Positions 8,156 through 16,080 of a stretch of DNA of 64,000 nucleotides are shown here, one piece after another. The number at the start of each line of letters is the position of its first letter. Positions within the stretch are counted from its first letter, which is position 1. The notes under the pieces were generated by a model that was not told the origin of the DNA, searched no databases, and saw only the letters and a list, made by a program, of their open reading frames with translations. Source of the stretch: Dactylosporangium sp040605635. Its GTDB lineage: Bacteria; Actinomycetota; Actinomycetes; Mycobacteriales; Micromonosporaceae. The position numbers and the translations under genes are program-made. The stretch lies in NCBI RefSeq assembly GCF_040605635.1, contig NZ_JBEXDG010000025.1, forward strand, positions 79,104-143,103, given 5' to 3'.

Positions 8156-8240
8156 CCAGCGGTCGTGGATCTGCTCCCACCCGGCCGGCCCCCGATACTC
8201 ACCGGCGTCCCCGATCACGCGTCGAGGACGCCGGGGGTGC

Positions 8241-8735
8241 CTACGCGGCGCGGTGGAGACGGCCGAAGGCGCTGCGGTGGAAGACGAGCGGCTCGGCGCC
8301 GAGGTCGGCGTGCAGGTCGTGGATGCGCAGCAGGACGATGTCGTGGTCGCCGGCGGGAAGTTCGCGCTCGATGCTGCAGTCCAGCCACGCGCACGCGCCG
8401 TCGAGCAGGATCTCGCCGCAGTTGCTGGCCCGCCAGGTCGCGCCGGTGAAGCGGTCGCCGGTGCGGGAGCTGAGCTGCCGGCCGAGGTGCTCCTGACCAG
8501 CGCTGAGGACGCTGACGCCGAGACGCTCCGCGCGGCGCAGGACGGGCCACGTCGTCGACGTCTTCGCGATGCACACCGAGGCGAGCGGCGGGTCCAGGGA
8601 CACCGACGTGAACGAGCTGGCGGCGAGCCCGACGGGCACCCCGTCGACGAACGCGGCGACAGCGGTGACGCCCGTCGGGAACGCGCCGAAGACCCGGCGC
8701 AGGTCGGTGGGGTGCAGCACCGTGTGCGAGCTCAT
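8241..8735 (-). CDS. Flavin reductase family protein (FMN-binding split barrel)
   Basis: 164 residues. It has the flavin reductase signatures RRVFGAFPTGVTAVAA near the N-terminus, GLAASSFTSVSLDPPLASVCI in the middle and LGVSVLSAGQ, ending in LVFHRSAFGRLHR. Such proteins use NAD(P)H to supply reduced FMN or FAD to a partner two-component monooxygenase; they act in the cytoplasm. No intact monooxygenase sits beside it, although monooxygenase remnants lie 12 kb away at 20294-20999. Its upstream region holds an AT-rich promoter-like patch. Confidence 0.9.
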   Translation of the reverse strand: MSSHTVLHPTDLRRVFGAFPTGVTAVAAFVDGVPVGLAASSFTSVSLDPPLASVCIAKTSTTWPVLRRAERLGVSVLSAGQEHLGRQLSSRTGDRFTGATWRASNCGEILLDGACAWLDCSIERELPAGDHDIVLLRIHDLHADLGAEPLVFHRSAFGRLHRAA

Positions 8736-8762
8736 CGATGGCCTGCCTTTCGTCGCCGCGGC

Positions 8763-8805
8763 TCAGATCAGTCTATCAAAAACCCTACTATTTCAATAGG
8801 ATTAG
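8763..8805 (-). promoter_or_regulatory. AT-rich promoter-like patch upstream of flavin reductase
   Basis: A 40-bp AT-rich island in very GC-rich DNA. It contains the inverted repeat CTATT-TC-AATAG (8788-8799) and, on the minus strand, a TTGAAA-like -35 followed 15 bp later by TAGACT. The combination suggests a promoter overlapped by a small operator. Confidence 0.35.
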
Positions 8806-8967
8806 TTTCCAGGCCACGGGCCGATGGAAGATCGTCGCGCCGATCCGGGACGGGTCCGTAACTGGCGACGCGGTCCGGTCGTTGAGGGCGGTGAGGTCCA
8901 TCAGGACCGTTCCAGCGTCGCGTGAGGGGTCGGGGCGGATGGCACGAGCAGGCAGCGAGGACCGTCG

Positions 8968-10644
8968 ATGCTGACGCAACTGGCGCAGCCCGCGGGCGCG
9001 GCGGCGCCGCCGAAGGTCAGGCCAGGCCTGACCCTCACGGTCGCCGTCGCCGGATACGTGCTGCATTACTGGACCTGGGTGCTGATCGGTCCGATAGGTC
9101 CGCCGCTCGGAGAGCGGTTCGGGATGGCCGCCGGCACCTGGGCCCTGCTCGGCAGCGTCCCGCTCGTCGTCGGCGTGGCCCTGCGGATCCCGATCGGCGT
9201 GCTGACCGACCGCCTCGGCGCCCGGGTGGTGCTGCCGGCCGTCAGCGTCGCCGCGGCGTTCGCGGTGCTCGCGCTGGCCGCCGCCGGTGAGAGCGGGCTG
9301 CCTGCGCTGATCGTCGTGGCGTGCGCCATCGGTGTCGCCGGTGCGGCGCTCCCACCGGCTGCGGCGAGCGTCGTGCGGGCGGTCCCGGCCGGGCGCCGCG
9401 GGCTCGCGCTCAGCGTCTTCGCGGCCGGCATGTGCCTGGGCGCGGCCGCCGGGATCGTCGCCCAGGCGACGATGCGTGTCGACCGCGGACACGGGCTGCT
9501 GATCCTCGCCGGCTCGCTGCTCGTCTACGCCGCACTGGCCGCCGTCGTCCTGCGTGACCGGCCCGCCCCGAAGGGCGCACCGGCCGGCGGGTGGCCGGCG
9601 GTCACCGCGCTGGTGCGGCTGCCCGTCACGCGCTATCTGGCCGTCTGGTACGGCGTCTCGTGCGGCGGGATCGTCGCGCTCGACCTGTACCTGCCGGCGC
9701 ACCTGCACCGCGTGTACGGCATCGGCTGGACCCAGGCACTGCTCGGGGCGGCCGCCGTGGCCTGCGTCGGCGCGGCCGCCGGGCCGTTCGGCGGCTGGCT
9801 GTGCCGGCGGCACGCCCCCACCGCCGTGATCGGCACCTGCTTCACCGCGCTCGCCGTGCTGCTGCTGATCCTGGCGTTCGACCCGCCGCTGGCCTGGGTC
9901 GCGGCCCCGACGCTGGCGGGCGTCGCGGTCGCGCTGGGCGCCGCATTCGGCAGCGTGCTCGCGCTCATCGGCCGCACCGCGCCGCCCGCGCAGGCCGGCA
10001 CCATCACCGGCGTGATCAGCGCGCTCGGCAGCGGCGTCGGGCTCTTCCCGGGACTGGTGCTCAACGCCGTCCACGGCATCGAAGGCTCGTACAGCATCGG
10101 GCTGGTCCTCCTCGCCGGCGCGGCCGTCAGCGGCGCCGTCAGCCTCCGCGCCCGCCGCGCCTGGATCGGCGCCGCCGTCGCCTTCCCCGCCCCGGCCGAC
10201 GAGACGTCGCAGGCCGCCACCACGATCGTGTCGCTGTCGGGACCGCGGATCCGCGCGTACCTCGGCGACGTCACCGCCGCCCTCGCCGCCCTCGCGACCC
10301 GCCACGAGGTCGCCGTCGTCTGCGCCGACCCCAACCCGACGGGCGGCGCGGGCCTCGGCTTCCAGCTCGTCGCCGGGCTGCGCCGGCACCTGCCGGCGCA
10401 CACCGTGCTGTCCATCACCGCCGAGACCCCGCCGCACCCGCACGAGACGACCGCGATCGCCGACATGATCAACGCGGGCACGATCCCGGTCGTCCTGGTC
10501 GCCGGCACCGACCCCACCGCGATCGCGATGCTGCTCGCGACCGCGGTCGACGCCGACCAGGTGCTCCAGCTCAGCCCCGACCGGGTCGAGGGCATCATCC
10601 CGTTCCAGCGGCACCCACCGTCCCACCAGCCGCTGTCGCTCTAG
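8968..10644 (+). CDS. NarK-like MFS transporter with extra C-terminal domain
   Basis: 558 residues. Residues about 20-405 form a 12-helix MFS transporter resembling the nitrate/nitrite porter (NNP) group, with the loop LRIPIGVLTDRLGARVVLP and Gly-rich helices such as GVISALGSGVGLFPG. Residues about 415-558 are soluble and not part of MFS proteins; patterns like TTIVSLSGPRIRAY, ATRHEVAVVCAD and PTAIAMLLATAVDADQVLQL recall a carbamate-kinase-like amino acid kinase fold without clear catalytic residues. The start ATG 8968 follows a GAGGA site. It is divergent from the flavin reductase gene. Substrate (nitrate or another anion) is not settled by sequence. Confidence 0.8.
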   Translation: MLTQLAQPAGAAAPPKVRPGLTLTVAVAGYVLHYWTWVLIGPIGPPLGERFGMAAGTWALLGSVPLVVGVALRIPIGVLTDRLGARVVLPAVSVAAAFAVLALAAAGESGLPALIVVACAIGVAGAALPPAAASVVRAVPAGRRGLALSVFAAGMCLGAAAGIVAQATMRVDRGHGLLILAGSLLVYAALAAVVLRDRPAPKGAPAGGWPAVTALVRLPVTRYLAVWYGVSCGGIVALDLYLPAHLHRVYGIGWTQALLGAAAVACVGAAAGPFGGWLCRRHAPTAVIGTCFTALAVLLLILAFDPPLAWVAAPTLAGVAVALGAAFGSVLALIGRTAPPAQAGTITGVISALGSGVGLFPGLVLNAVHGIEGSYSIGLVLLAGAAVSGAVSLRARRAWIGAAVAFPAPADETSQAATTIVSLSGPRIRAYLGDVTAALAALATRHEVAVVCADPNPTGGAGLGFQLVAGLRRHLPAHTVLSITAETPPHPHETTAIADMINAGTIPVVLVAGTDPTAIAMLLATAVDADQVLQLSPDRVEGIIPFQRHPPSHQPLSL

Positions 10645-10731
10645 GGATCGACTCCGGCGAATCTGGTGTTAGTGCAGTAAGGGGCTCGTCGATCTCTGGT
10701 TCGGACGTGCAGGCCGCCCCGGTGGAACGGG

Positions 10732-12105
10732 TCACGGCTCCGGAAGCGGCCGGGCCGCCCCGCGGGATGTCCCACCGCGGCGGGTGACCCGGCGGTACAC
10801 GAGGAACGCCACGGCGACCAGGAGCACGCCGCCGCCGGCGACGGTCACGACGAACCACCCCGGCCACGGCCCGCGGTCGGGGTCGGCGCGCCGCACCACC
10901 AGCGACGGCAGCAGCCCGGTCGCCATTCGGATCTCGAACGCCTGGCACGTCCGGGTCCCGTACTCGCAGCTGCTGCCGTCGTCGAACCGGCTCAGCAGCG
11001 TGCCCGGCAGGCCGCCGTCGAGCGGCACGTCCCGGATCTCGCCGGGGCCGTTGCCGGCGGCGACCTGCGCGATCACCCGGCGGGCGGACCGCCAGCCGAG
11101 CATCTCCTCCGCCGCGATCGGCGCCGCGACGGTCCCCTCGCCGGTCGCGTCGACGAACACGATCCGCCGGTTGTAGGAGGTGACGCCGTCCTCGCCGGTG
11201 GAGGTCGTGGCGCCGGTGACGGCGAGCAGCCGCCCGTCCGGCGACCACGCGGCGTTGCCCGTGAGGATGTGCTCGCTCGGCAGGTCGACGCTGCGCACGA
11301 CCCGGCCGTCGAGGTCGACGATCTCGACCCGCGGGCCGGTCTGCACCGCGATCCGCTGCCCGTCGGGCGCGAACGACGCGGCGAAGACCGGGGTCACGCC
11401 GCTGAGCGTGCGGTGCCGGCCGGTGGCGAGGTCGACCAGGACGAGCACCCCGGTGCGCCGCGATTCGGCCGGCATGGCGTTGTACTGGTCGCTCAACGGC
11501 GTCGGCACCGCCGAATACGCCAGCGTCCGCCCGTCGGGGGAGAACGCGAGGGGCACCGCACCCGTCGGTGCCGGCAGCATCACCTGCCGCCGGCGCCCGG
11601 TGCGCAGGTCGATCAGCGTCAGCGCGTCGACGGCGACGAGATCGTCGGTGACGACGGCGGTCGTCCCGTCCGGCGACAGCTGCCACGACCGGACGCCGCG
11701 CCGCCCCTCGGCCGCGTCGAGCCGCCGGTACGTGTCCCGGTCGGCGCCGAGCGCGAGCGGCTGGAACTGGTTGAACAGCTCGCCGCTGCCGAACTGGTAC
11801 AGCATGACGGCCCGCCCACCGGGGGAGTCGCTGACCGTGCCCGTCAGCGACGAGAACGGCGCGATGCGGTCGGGCAGGCTCGGGGTCGCGTCCGGCGCGG
11901 CGGGCACCGCGGGCGGCGCCACCAGCTGGACCAGCCCGCCCGCGCCGACCAGCAGCACGAGGACCACGGCCAGGGCCGCAGCCAGGGTCGCAGCCACCCG
12001 TCGCCGCCGCACGGACCGGCGTCCCGCGGTGACGAGACCTTCGACGTACTGGACGGGCAGCGGCGGCTCGTCGAGCGGCACCGACCGGAACAGCTTCTCG
12101 CTCAC
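10732..12105 (-). CDS. Membrane-anchored TolB/WD40-like beta-propeller protein
   Basis: 457 residues from GTG 12105, whose GTGA overlaps the stop of the sigma factor gene, indicating coupled translation. A short cytoplasmic N-terminus with a basic RRSVRRRR stretch is followed by a helix at about 40-62. The exterior domain has repeated blade motifs such as WQLSPDGTTAVV, LAFSPDGRTLAYS, ASFAPDGQRIAV and AAWSPDGRLLAV, then a late helix (FVVTVAGGGVLLVAVAFLVY) and a basic tail. Genes like this commonly pair with SigE-family factors in actinobacteria; a sensor or anti-sigma role is inferred, not shown. Confidence 0.85.
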   Translation of the reverse strand: MSEKLFRSVPLDEPPLPVQYVEGLVTAGRRSVRRRRVAATLAAALAVVLVLLVGAGGLVQLVAPPAVPAAPDATPSLPDRIAPFSSLTGTVSDSPGGRAVMLYQFGSGELFNQFQPLALGADRDTYRRLDAAEGRRGVRSWQLSPDGTTAVVTDDLVAVDALTLIDLRTGRRRQVMLPAPTGAVPLAFSPDGRTLAYSAVPTPLSDQYNAMPAESRRTGVLVLVDLATGRHRTLSGVTPVFAASFAPDGQRIAVQTGPRVEIVDLDGRVVRSVDLPSEHILTGNAAWSPDGRLLAVTGATTSTGEDGVTSYNRRIVFVDATGEGTVAAPIAAEEMLGWRSARRVIAQVAAGNGPGEIRDVPLDGGLPGTLLSRFDDGSSCEYGTRTCQAFEIRMATGLLPSLVVRRADPDRGPWPGWFVVTVAGGGVLLVAVAFLVYRRVTRRGGTSRGAARPLPEP

Positions 12106-12602
12106 CGCGCCTCCCAGGCGTAGTCGGGCATCAACCGGCGCAGCGCCGCGAGGGCGTGGGACGTCTGGCTCTTCACCGTGCCCGTCGAGCACCCGAGGAC
12201 CCGGGCGGTCTCGGCGACGTCGAGCCCTTCCCAGTACCGCAGCACGAGCACCGCCCGCTGCCCCGGCGCGAGCCTGCCCAGCGCCGCCCGCAGATCGATC
12301 CGCTGCTCGGTCGACGGCTCCGGAGTCCGCTGCTCGGCCAGCTCACCGAACGGCCGGACGTTGCGCGCCCACCACGTACCGCGATGCTGGAGGAACACGT
12401 TGACGAGGACCTGCCGCACGTACGCGTCGGGGGAGTCCGCGGCGCTGACCCGGCCCCAGTGCCGGTACAGCTTGATGAACGTCGCCTGCACCAGATCGTG
12501 CGCCTCGTGCCAGTCACCGCACAGGTGATAGGCGGTCCGCCGCAACGCGAGCACCCGGCTGCTCACGTACTGCGCGTAGGCGTGCTCCTCGTCGGCCCGC
12601 AT
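12102..12602 (-). CDS. SigE-family ECF RNA polymerase sigma factor
   Basis: 166 residues. Region 2 covers about residues 10-75 (LRRTAYHLCGDWHEAHDLVQATFIKLYRHW) and region 4 about 105-160 (RAVLVLRYWEGLDVAETARVLGCSTGTVKS), typical of the actinobacterial SigE family of ECF sigma factors. The protein redirects RNA polymerase to a small set of promoters. It is first in an operon with the coupled beta-propeller membrane protein, which may regulate it. The 12603-12799 stretch upstream holds no gene I can support. Confidence 0.93.
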   Translation of the reverse strand: MRADEEHAYAQYVSSRVLALRRTAYHLCGDWHEAHDLVQATFIKLYRHWGRVSAADSPDAYVRQVLVNVFLQHRGTWWARNVRPFGELAEQRTPEPSTEQRIDLRAALGRLAPGQRAVLVLRYWEGLDVAETARVLGCSTGTVKSQTSHALAALRRLMPDYAWEAR

Positions 12603-12799
12603 GCGGCTCCTCCCTGCTCACCTCCTGGATCGCAGCACCCGTCCGTTCGGTTGTGCCGCTGCTCGGGATTTCTCAGCCGGGGACCGGCCGAGTTCGCGGC
12701 CGCCGCAGTGCGGGGTGCGGTCGGCGAGGAAGGCGTCGAGCGCCACATCGATCGATGCGGGCGACATCGACGCCATCCTCGCACAGGCGCGACCGGCGA

Positions 12800-14539
12800 T
12801 CAGCCCCAGTCGCTCGCGGACCAGGCCTGACCCGACCACGTGCGGCCGGACCAGGTGCGGCCCGACCATGTGCGGCCCGACCACGTGCGGCCCGACCAGG
12901 TGCGACCGTCCCACACGGCACCGGACCAGGTGCGGCCGGACCAGGTGCGACCGGCCCAGTTGCTGCCCGACCAGGTGCGACCGGACCAGGTGCGGCCGTT
13001 CCACGTGTCGCCGGACCAGGCCGCGCCGGTCGTGCAGACCTGCGCCCAGCCGGCCGGGGTCCACGCCTGGCCCATGATGTCGAACTCGCCGGTGAGCTCG
13101 GTGCCGGTGTCCGGGTCGGCGACGTGCGAGGTGCCGCGGGACGCCTCCAGCGAGCCGAGACCCGTCGCCGGCAGGTACGTCTGCGTCGACGCGACCGGGG
13201 TCGGCGCCTGCACCGCGGCGGCGATGTCGAGCTGGCCCGCGCCCTGGGCGAGCTGGTCGCCGGCGGGCATGGCGTCGGCGGTGCCCGTCAGCAGCTTCTT
13301 CACCTGGTCGGGGGTGAGGTCCGGGCGCTGCTGGAGCAGCAGGGCGGCGGCGCCGGACACGACGGCGGCGGCCTGCGAGGTGCCGCTGCCGCGGAAGTAC
13401 CGCTGAGCGGGGTCGTCGGCGATGCGGGCCTCCGGGTAGGCGGCGTCGATGAACCCGTTGGGCACGCGCAGCGACACGACCGACTTGCCGGGGGCCACGA
13501 GGTCGGCGTGGCGGGTCTGGCTGCCGCCGGTGCTGAAGTCGGCGACGACGTCGTCGGAGCGGTCGGCGGTGCTCAGCGGGTCGGCCGCGCCGACGGCGAG
13601 GACGTTCGGGTTCGCGGCAGGCATGCCGACCCGGCTCTCGGCCAGGCCGTCGTTGCCGACGGAGACCACGACCACGATGCCCTTCTTCCAGGCCGCTTCA
13701 ACCGCGAACGACAGCGGGTCCAGCCGCGGGTCCTGGGTGGAGTCGGTGCCGAAGGACAGGTTGAGGACGCGGATGTTGAGGCCCGGGTCGTCGCGGTGCG
13801 TCACGACCCAGTCGATCGCGGCGATCACCTGCGACACGTCGACGGCCCCGTCGGCCGCGGCGACCTTCATGTTGAGCAGGTGCGCGTCGGGCGCGACCCC
13901 GGTGAACTGCTTCTTGCCGGCCTGCACCCGGCTGTCGTGCCCGGCGATGATGCCGGCCATGTGCGTGCCGTGACCGAACGTGTCGAGATTGCGCAGCGCG
14001 GGCGTCTGCGACTCGAACGACAGGTCCGGCCCGTTGATGACCTTCCCCGGCGCGTCGAGGCCCTCGACCGGCGCGATGCCGGAGTCGATGACGGCCACGC
14101 CGACACCCTGCCCGGTGAGCTCGGCACCGGACGCGTCCGTGGTCGCCCACACCTGCTGCGCCCCGATCGACTGGGTCAGGCTGGACATCGAGTGCTGGTC
14201 CTCGTCGGCGTTCCACTCCTCGCCCCGCATCCGCACCTGCCCGTCGGGCGTGACGGCCCGGACACCCGGGGCGCGGCTCACGGCGGCGAGCGCACCCGCG
14301 GGCAGCTGCGCGGTGAACGCCCCGACGAGATCCAGATGCTGCCCGATCGTGCCGCCGGCGCGGGTCACGGCCGCCTCCGCGGCGCCGCTGCCGTCGTGCC
14401 TGACGATCACCGCTACCGTCGGTGCGGTGGTCTGCCCGGCGGGTGCGGCGGCGGCCGCCGGCCCGGTGAGCGGCCCGGCCAGCAGACCCGTCGCCGCGGT
14501 CGCGGCAACAGCTGCCTTGAGCAGGGAACCTGAACGCAT
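12800..14539 (-). CDS. Secreted subtilisin-like serine protease with Trp-Ser-Gly repeat tail
   Basis: 579 residues from ATG 14539 (GGAGG four bases upstream). A signal peptide (residues 1-32) and an inhibitor-like propeptide (about 40-105) precede the S8 domain. The triad is Asp152 (VAVIDSGIAP), His190 (FGHGTHMAG) and Ser388 (SGTSQAAA), with oxyanion Asn296 (SVGNDG), so the enzyme should be active outside the cell. Residues about 506-575 are 14 pentapeptides, mostly RTWSG, ending SDWG. The tail has no membrane helix and may be a cell-wall or polymer-binding element. The gene is divergent from the methyltransferase gene at 14715. Confidence 0.92.
   Translation of the reverse strand: MRSGSLLKAAVAATAATGLLAGPLTGPAAAAAPAGQTTAPTVAVIVRHDGSGAAEAAVTRAGGTIGQHLDLVGAFTAQLPAGALAAVSRAPGVRAVTPDGQVRMRGEEWNADEDQHSMSSLTQSIGAQQVWATTDASGAELTGQGVGVAVIDSGIAPVEGLDAPGKVINGPDLSFESQTPALRNLDTFGHGTHMAGIIAGHDSRVQAGKKQFTGVAPDAHLLNMKVAAADGAVDVSQVIAAIDWVVTHRDDPGLNIRVLNLSFGTDSTQDPRLDPLSFAVEAAWKKGIVVVVSVGNDGLAESRVGMPAANPNVLAVGAADPLSTADRSDDVVADFSTGGSQTRHADLVAPGKSVVSLRVPNGFIDAAYPEARIADDPAQRYFRGSGTSQAAAVVSGAAALLLQQRPDLTPDQVKKLLTGTADAMPAGDQLAQGAGQLDIAAAVQAPTPVASTQTYLPATGLGSLEASRGTSHVADPDTGTELTGEFDIMGQAWTPAGWAQVCTTGAAWSGDTWNGRTWSGRTWSGSNWAGRTWSGRTWSGAVWDGRTWSGRTWSGRTWSGRTWSGRTWSGQAWSASDWG
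12815..13024 (-). repeat. Coding tandem repeat of RTWSG pentapeptides
   Basis: Fifteen-base units such as GACCAGGTGCGGCCG (plus strand) repeat about 14 times in the 3' end of the subtilisin gene, encoding Arg-Thr-Trp-Ser-Gly with a few variants (SNWAG, AVWDG). The frame is preserved throughout. Confidence 0.85.
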
Positions 14540-14714
14540 CAAACCTCCATCGCGTGCTGCGGTCATTTCGATCGTGCGGCGGTTGCCGGACGGCCGTTGT
14601 CCTCTCATCGGCCGGTCCGCCGCCCGACCCGCGTAACCCGTGCCACATCGACCGGGACCGCACCCGTCCCGCAACCGGACCGCACCCGGACCCGATGTCT
14701 GGAATGCTTGCGGG

Positions 14715-15299
14715 ATGGGCGGGACGATCTGGGACCGGCACGCGGCGACGTTCGACGACGAGGCCGACCACGGGCTGAAGGACCCCGCCGTGCGCGGGGC
14801 GTGGGCCGGTCTGCTGGCGCCGGTGCTGCCCGACGCGCCCGCGTCGATCGTCGACATCGGATGCGGGACCGGGAGCCTTTCGGTCCTGCTCGCCGCGGCC
14901 GGGCACCGCCTCACCGGCCTCGACGCGTCGGCCGGGATGCTCGGCGTCGCCCGGCGCAAGGCCGCCGAGCACGGCGTCGGGGTGACCCTGGTGCGAGGGG
15001 ACGCGAGCCTGCCGCCGTTCGCCCCCGGGACGTTCGACGTCGTGCTGGTCCGGCACGTCCTGTGGGCGGTGCCCGACCCGCACGCGACCGTCGGCCGATG
15101 GATCCGGCTGCTGCGCCGGTGCGGCAGGCTCGTCCTCATCGAAGGACGATGGGACACGGGTGCCGGACTGTCCGCGGCGCAGTGCGAGGCGCTGGTGCGC
15201 CGTCACGGCCGGGGCGCCGAGGTGCGGCCGCTGCGCGACGCCGTCCTGTGGGGCAAGGCCGTCACCGACGAGCGATACCTGCTGGTCAGCGTGGATTGA
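14715..15299 (+). CDS. SAM-dependent class I methyltransferase
   Basis: 194 residues from ATG 14715. A Rossmann methyltransferase with motif I IVDIGCGTGSLSVLLA (residues about 38-53), the acidic ribose ligand in LTGLDASAGML, motif II-like TLVRGDASLPPF and post-motif FDVVLVRHVLWAVPDP. The start MGGTIWDRHAATFDDE matches the Methyltransf_11/25 group. Cytoplasmic, small-molecule substrate unknown. Upstream in-frame starts exist but would read into the region shared with the divergent protease promoter. Confidence 0.88.
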   Translation: MGGTIWDRHAATFDDEADHGLKDPAVRGAWAGLLAPVLPDAPASIVDIGCGTGSLSVLLAAAGHRLTGLDASAGMLGVARRKAAEHGVGVTLVRGDASLPPFAPGTFDVVLVRHVLWAVPDPHATVGRWIRLLRRCGRLVLIEGRWDTGAGLSAAQCEALVRRHGRGAEVRPLRDAVLWGKAVTDERYLLVSVD

Positions 15300-15353
15300 T
15301 CGCCCGGGGGGCTTCTGGCACGATGGCGCGACGCCTTCGATGGGGAGAATACT

Positions 15354-15956
15354 GTGGCGGACAGCCAGTTCGTGCTCGTGCGGTCTCGGTGGCGGGCGGC
15401 AGGCCCGCTCGCGATGACGCTGGCATTGCGCGTGTTGATCGTGGTGTACGCGCTGGCGCTGGGCGTCAAGGGCGCTTACCTGATGCTCGTCCTCGTCGTG
15501 TTCGGGGTCGCTGGGGTGGCGGGCCTTGTCGCCCTGCTGCTGACGGTCAACGGGCCGGTCGGGGTGGTGACCGCCGAAGGTTTCAAGATCCGGGCCACGG
15601 CGTTCTCGACCGGGCTGACCACGGTGCCGTGGGAGGACGTGCACGCGGCGTGGTTCGCGTACTTCGGCAGCCAGCGCAGCCTGCACGTCCTGGTCCAGGG
15701 GCGGGACCGGGCCTACCTGGTGCCGGTCGCAGAGGACACCGCCCCGGTCGCCGCGGCCGTCCACGAGCTCAGCGGCGGGCAGGTGGCCGTCGCCGAGACA
15801 CCGCCGCCCCGCCCGAAGAAGGGCGCCGGATACGGTCGCGGACGCCGCACGCCACTGATCGTCGGGGTCATGCCGTGGGTCGCGCTGCTGGTGCTGCTGC
15901 CGTGGCTGACCGGCACGCCGCAGCTGTGGGACCAGCCGTGGTGGCCCGGCAACTGA
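15354..15956 (+). CDS. Membrane protein with PH-like domain
   Basis: 200 residues from GTG 15354, with GGGGAGA upstream. Two N-terminal helices (about 20-65) lead to a cytoplasmic domain with VVTAEGFKIRATAFSTGLTTVPWEDV, a layout typical of bacterial PH-domain membrane proteins. A basic linker RPKKGAGYGRGRR and a final helix (TPLIVGVMPWVALLVLLPWL) follow. No catalytic residues seen; probably a structural or sensory membrane protein. Confidence 0.75.
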   Translation: MADSQFVLVRSRWRAAGPLAMTLALRVLIVVYALALGVKGAYLMLVLVVFGVAGVAGLVALLLTVNGPVGVVTAEGFKIRATAFSTGLTTVPWEDVHAAWFAYFGSQRSLHVLVQGRDRAYLVPVAEDTAPVAAAVHELSGGQVAVAETPPPRPKKGAGYGRGRRTPLIVGVMPWVALLVLLPWLTGTPQLWDQPWWPGN

Positions 15957-16080
15957 TCCTTCCCCGCAGGGGCGGCGACCTGCCGTCGGCGGGAGTTCGA
16001 CGCAGGTCGGTCCATGCGAAATACTGGACGGAGAGCTGGCAGGGGCGTCACGGGGACGCGGGTCCGGAGGGAGTGGCTCG

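Noticed and set aside
6581..8218. Minus-strand frame of about 545 codons across the YcnI-like and HAD-like genes
   Set aside because: It overlaps two genes with recognised families and its product is Arg/Ala/Gly-rich noise apart from the duplicated 25-residue stretch.
8788..10626. Long minus-strand frame antisense to the MFS transporter
   Set aside because: Low-complexity translation; the plus strand encodes a convincing 12-helix transporter.
12815..13024. Short direct repeats resembling a CRISPR array
   Set aside because: Units are 15 bp without spacers, in frame, and encode RTWSG inside a protease gene.
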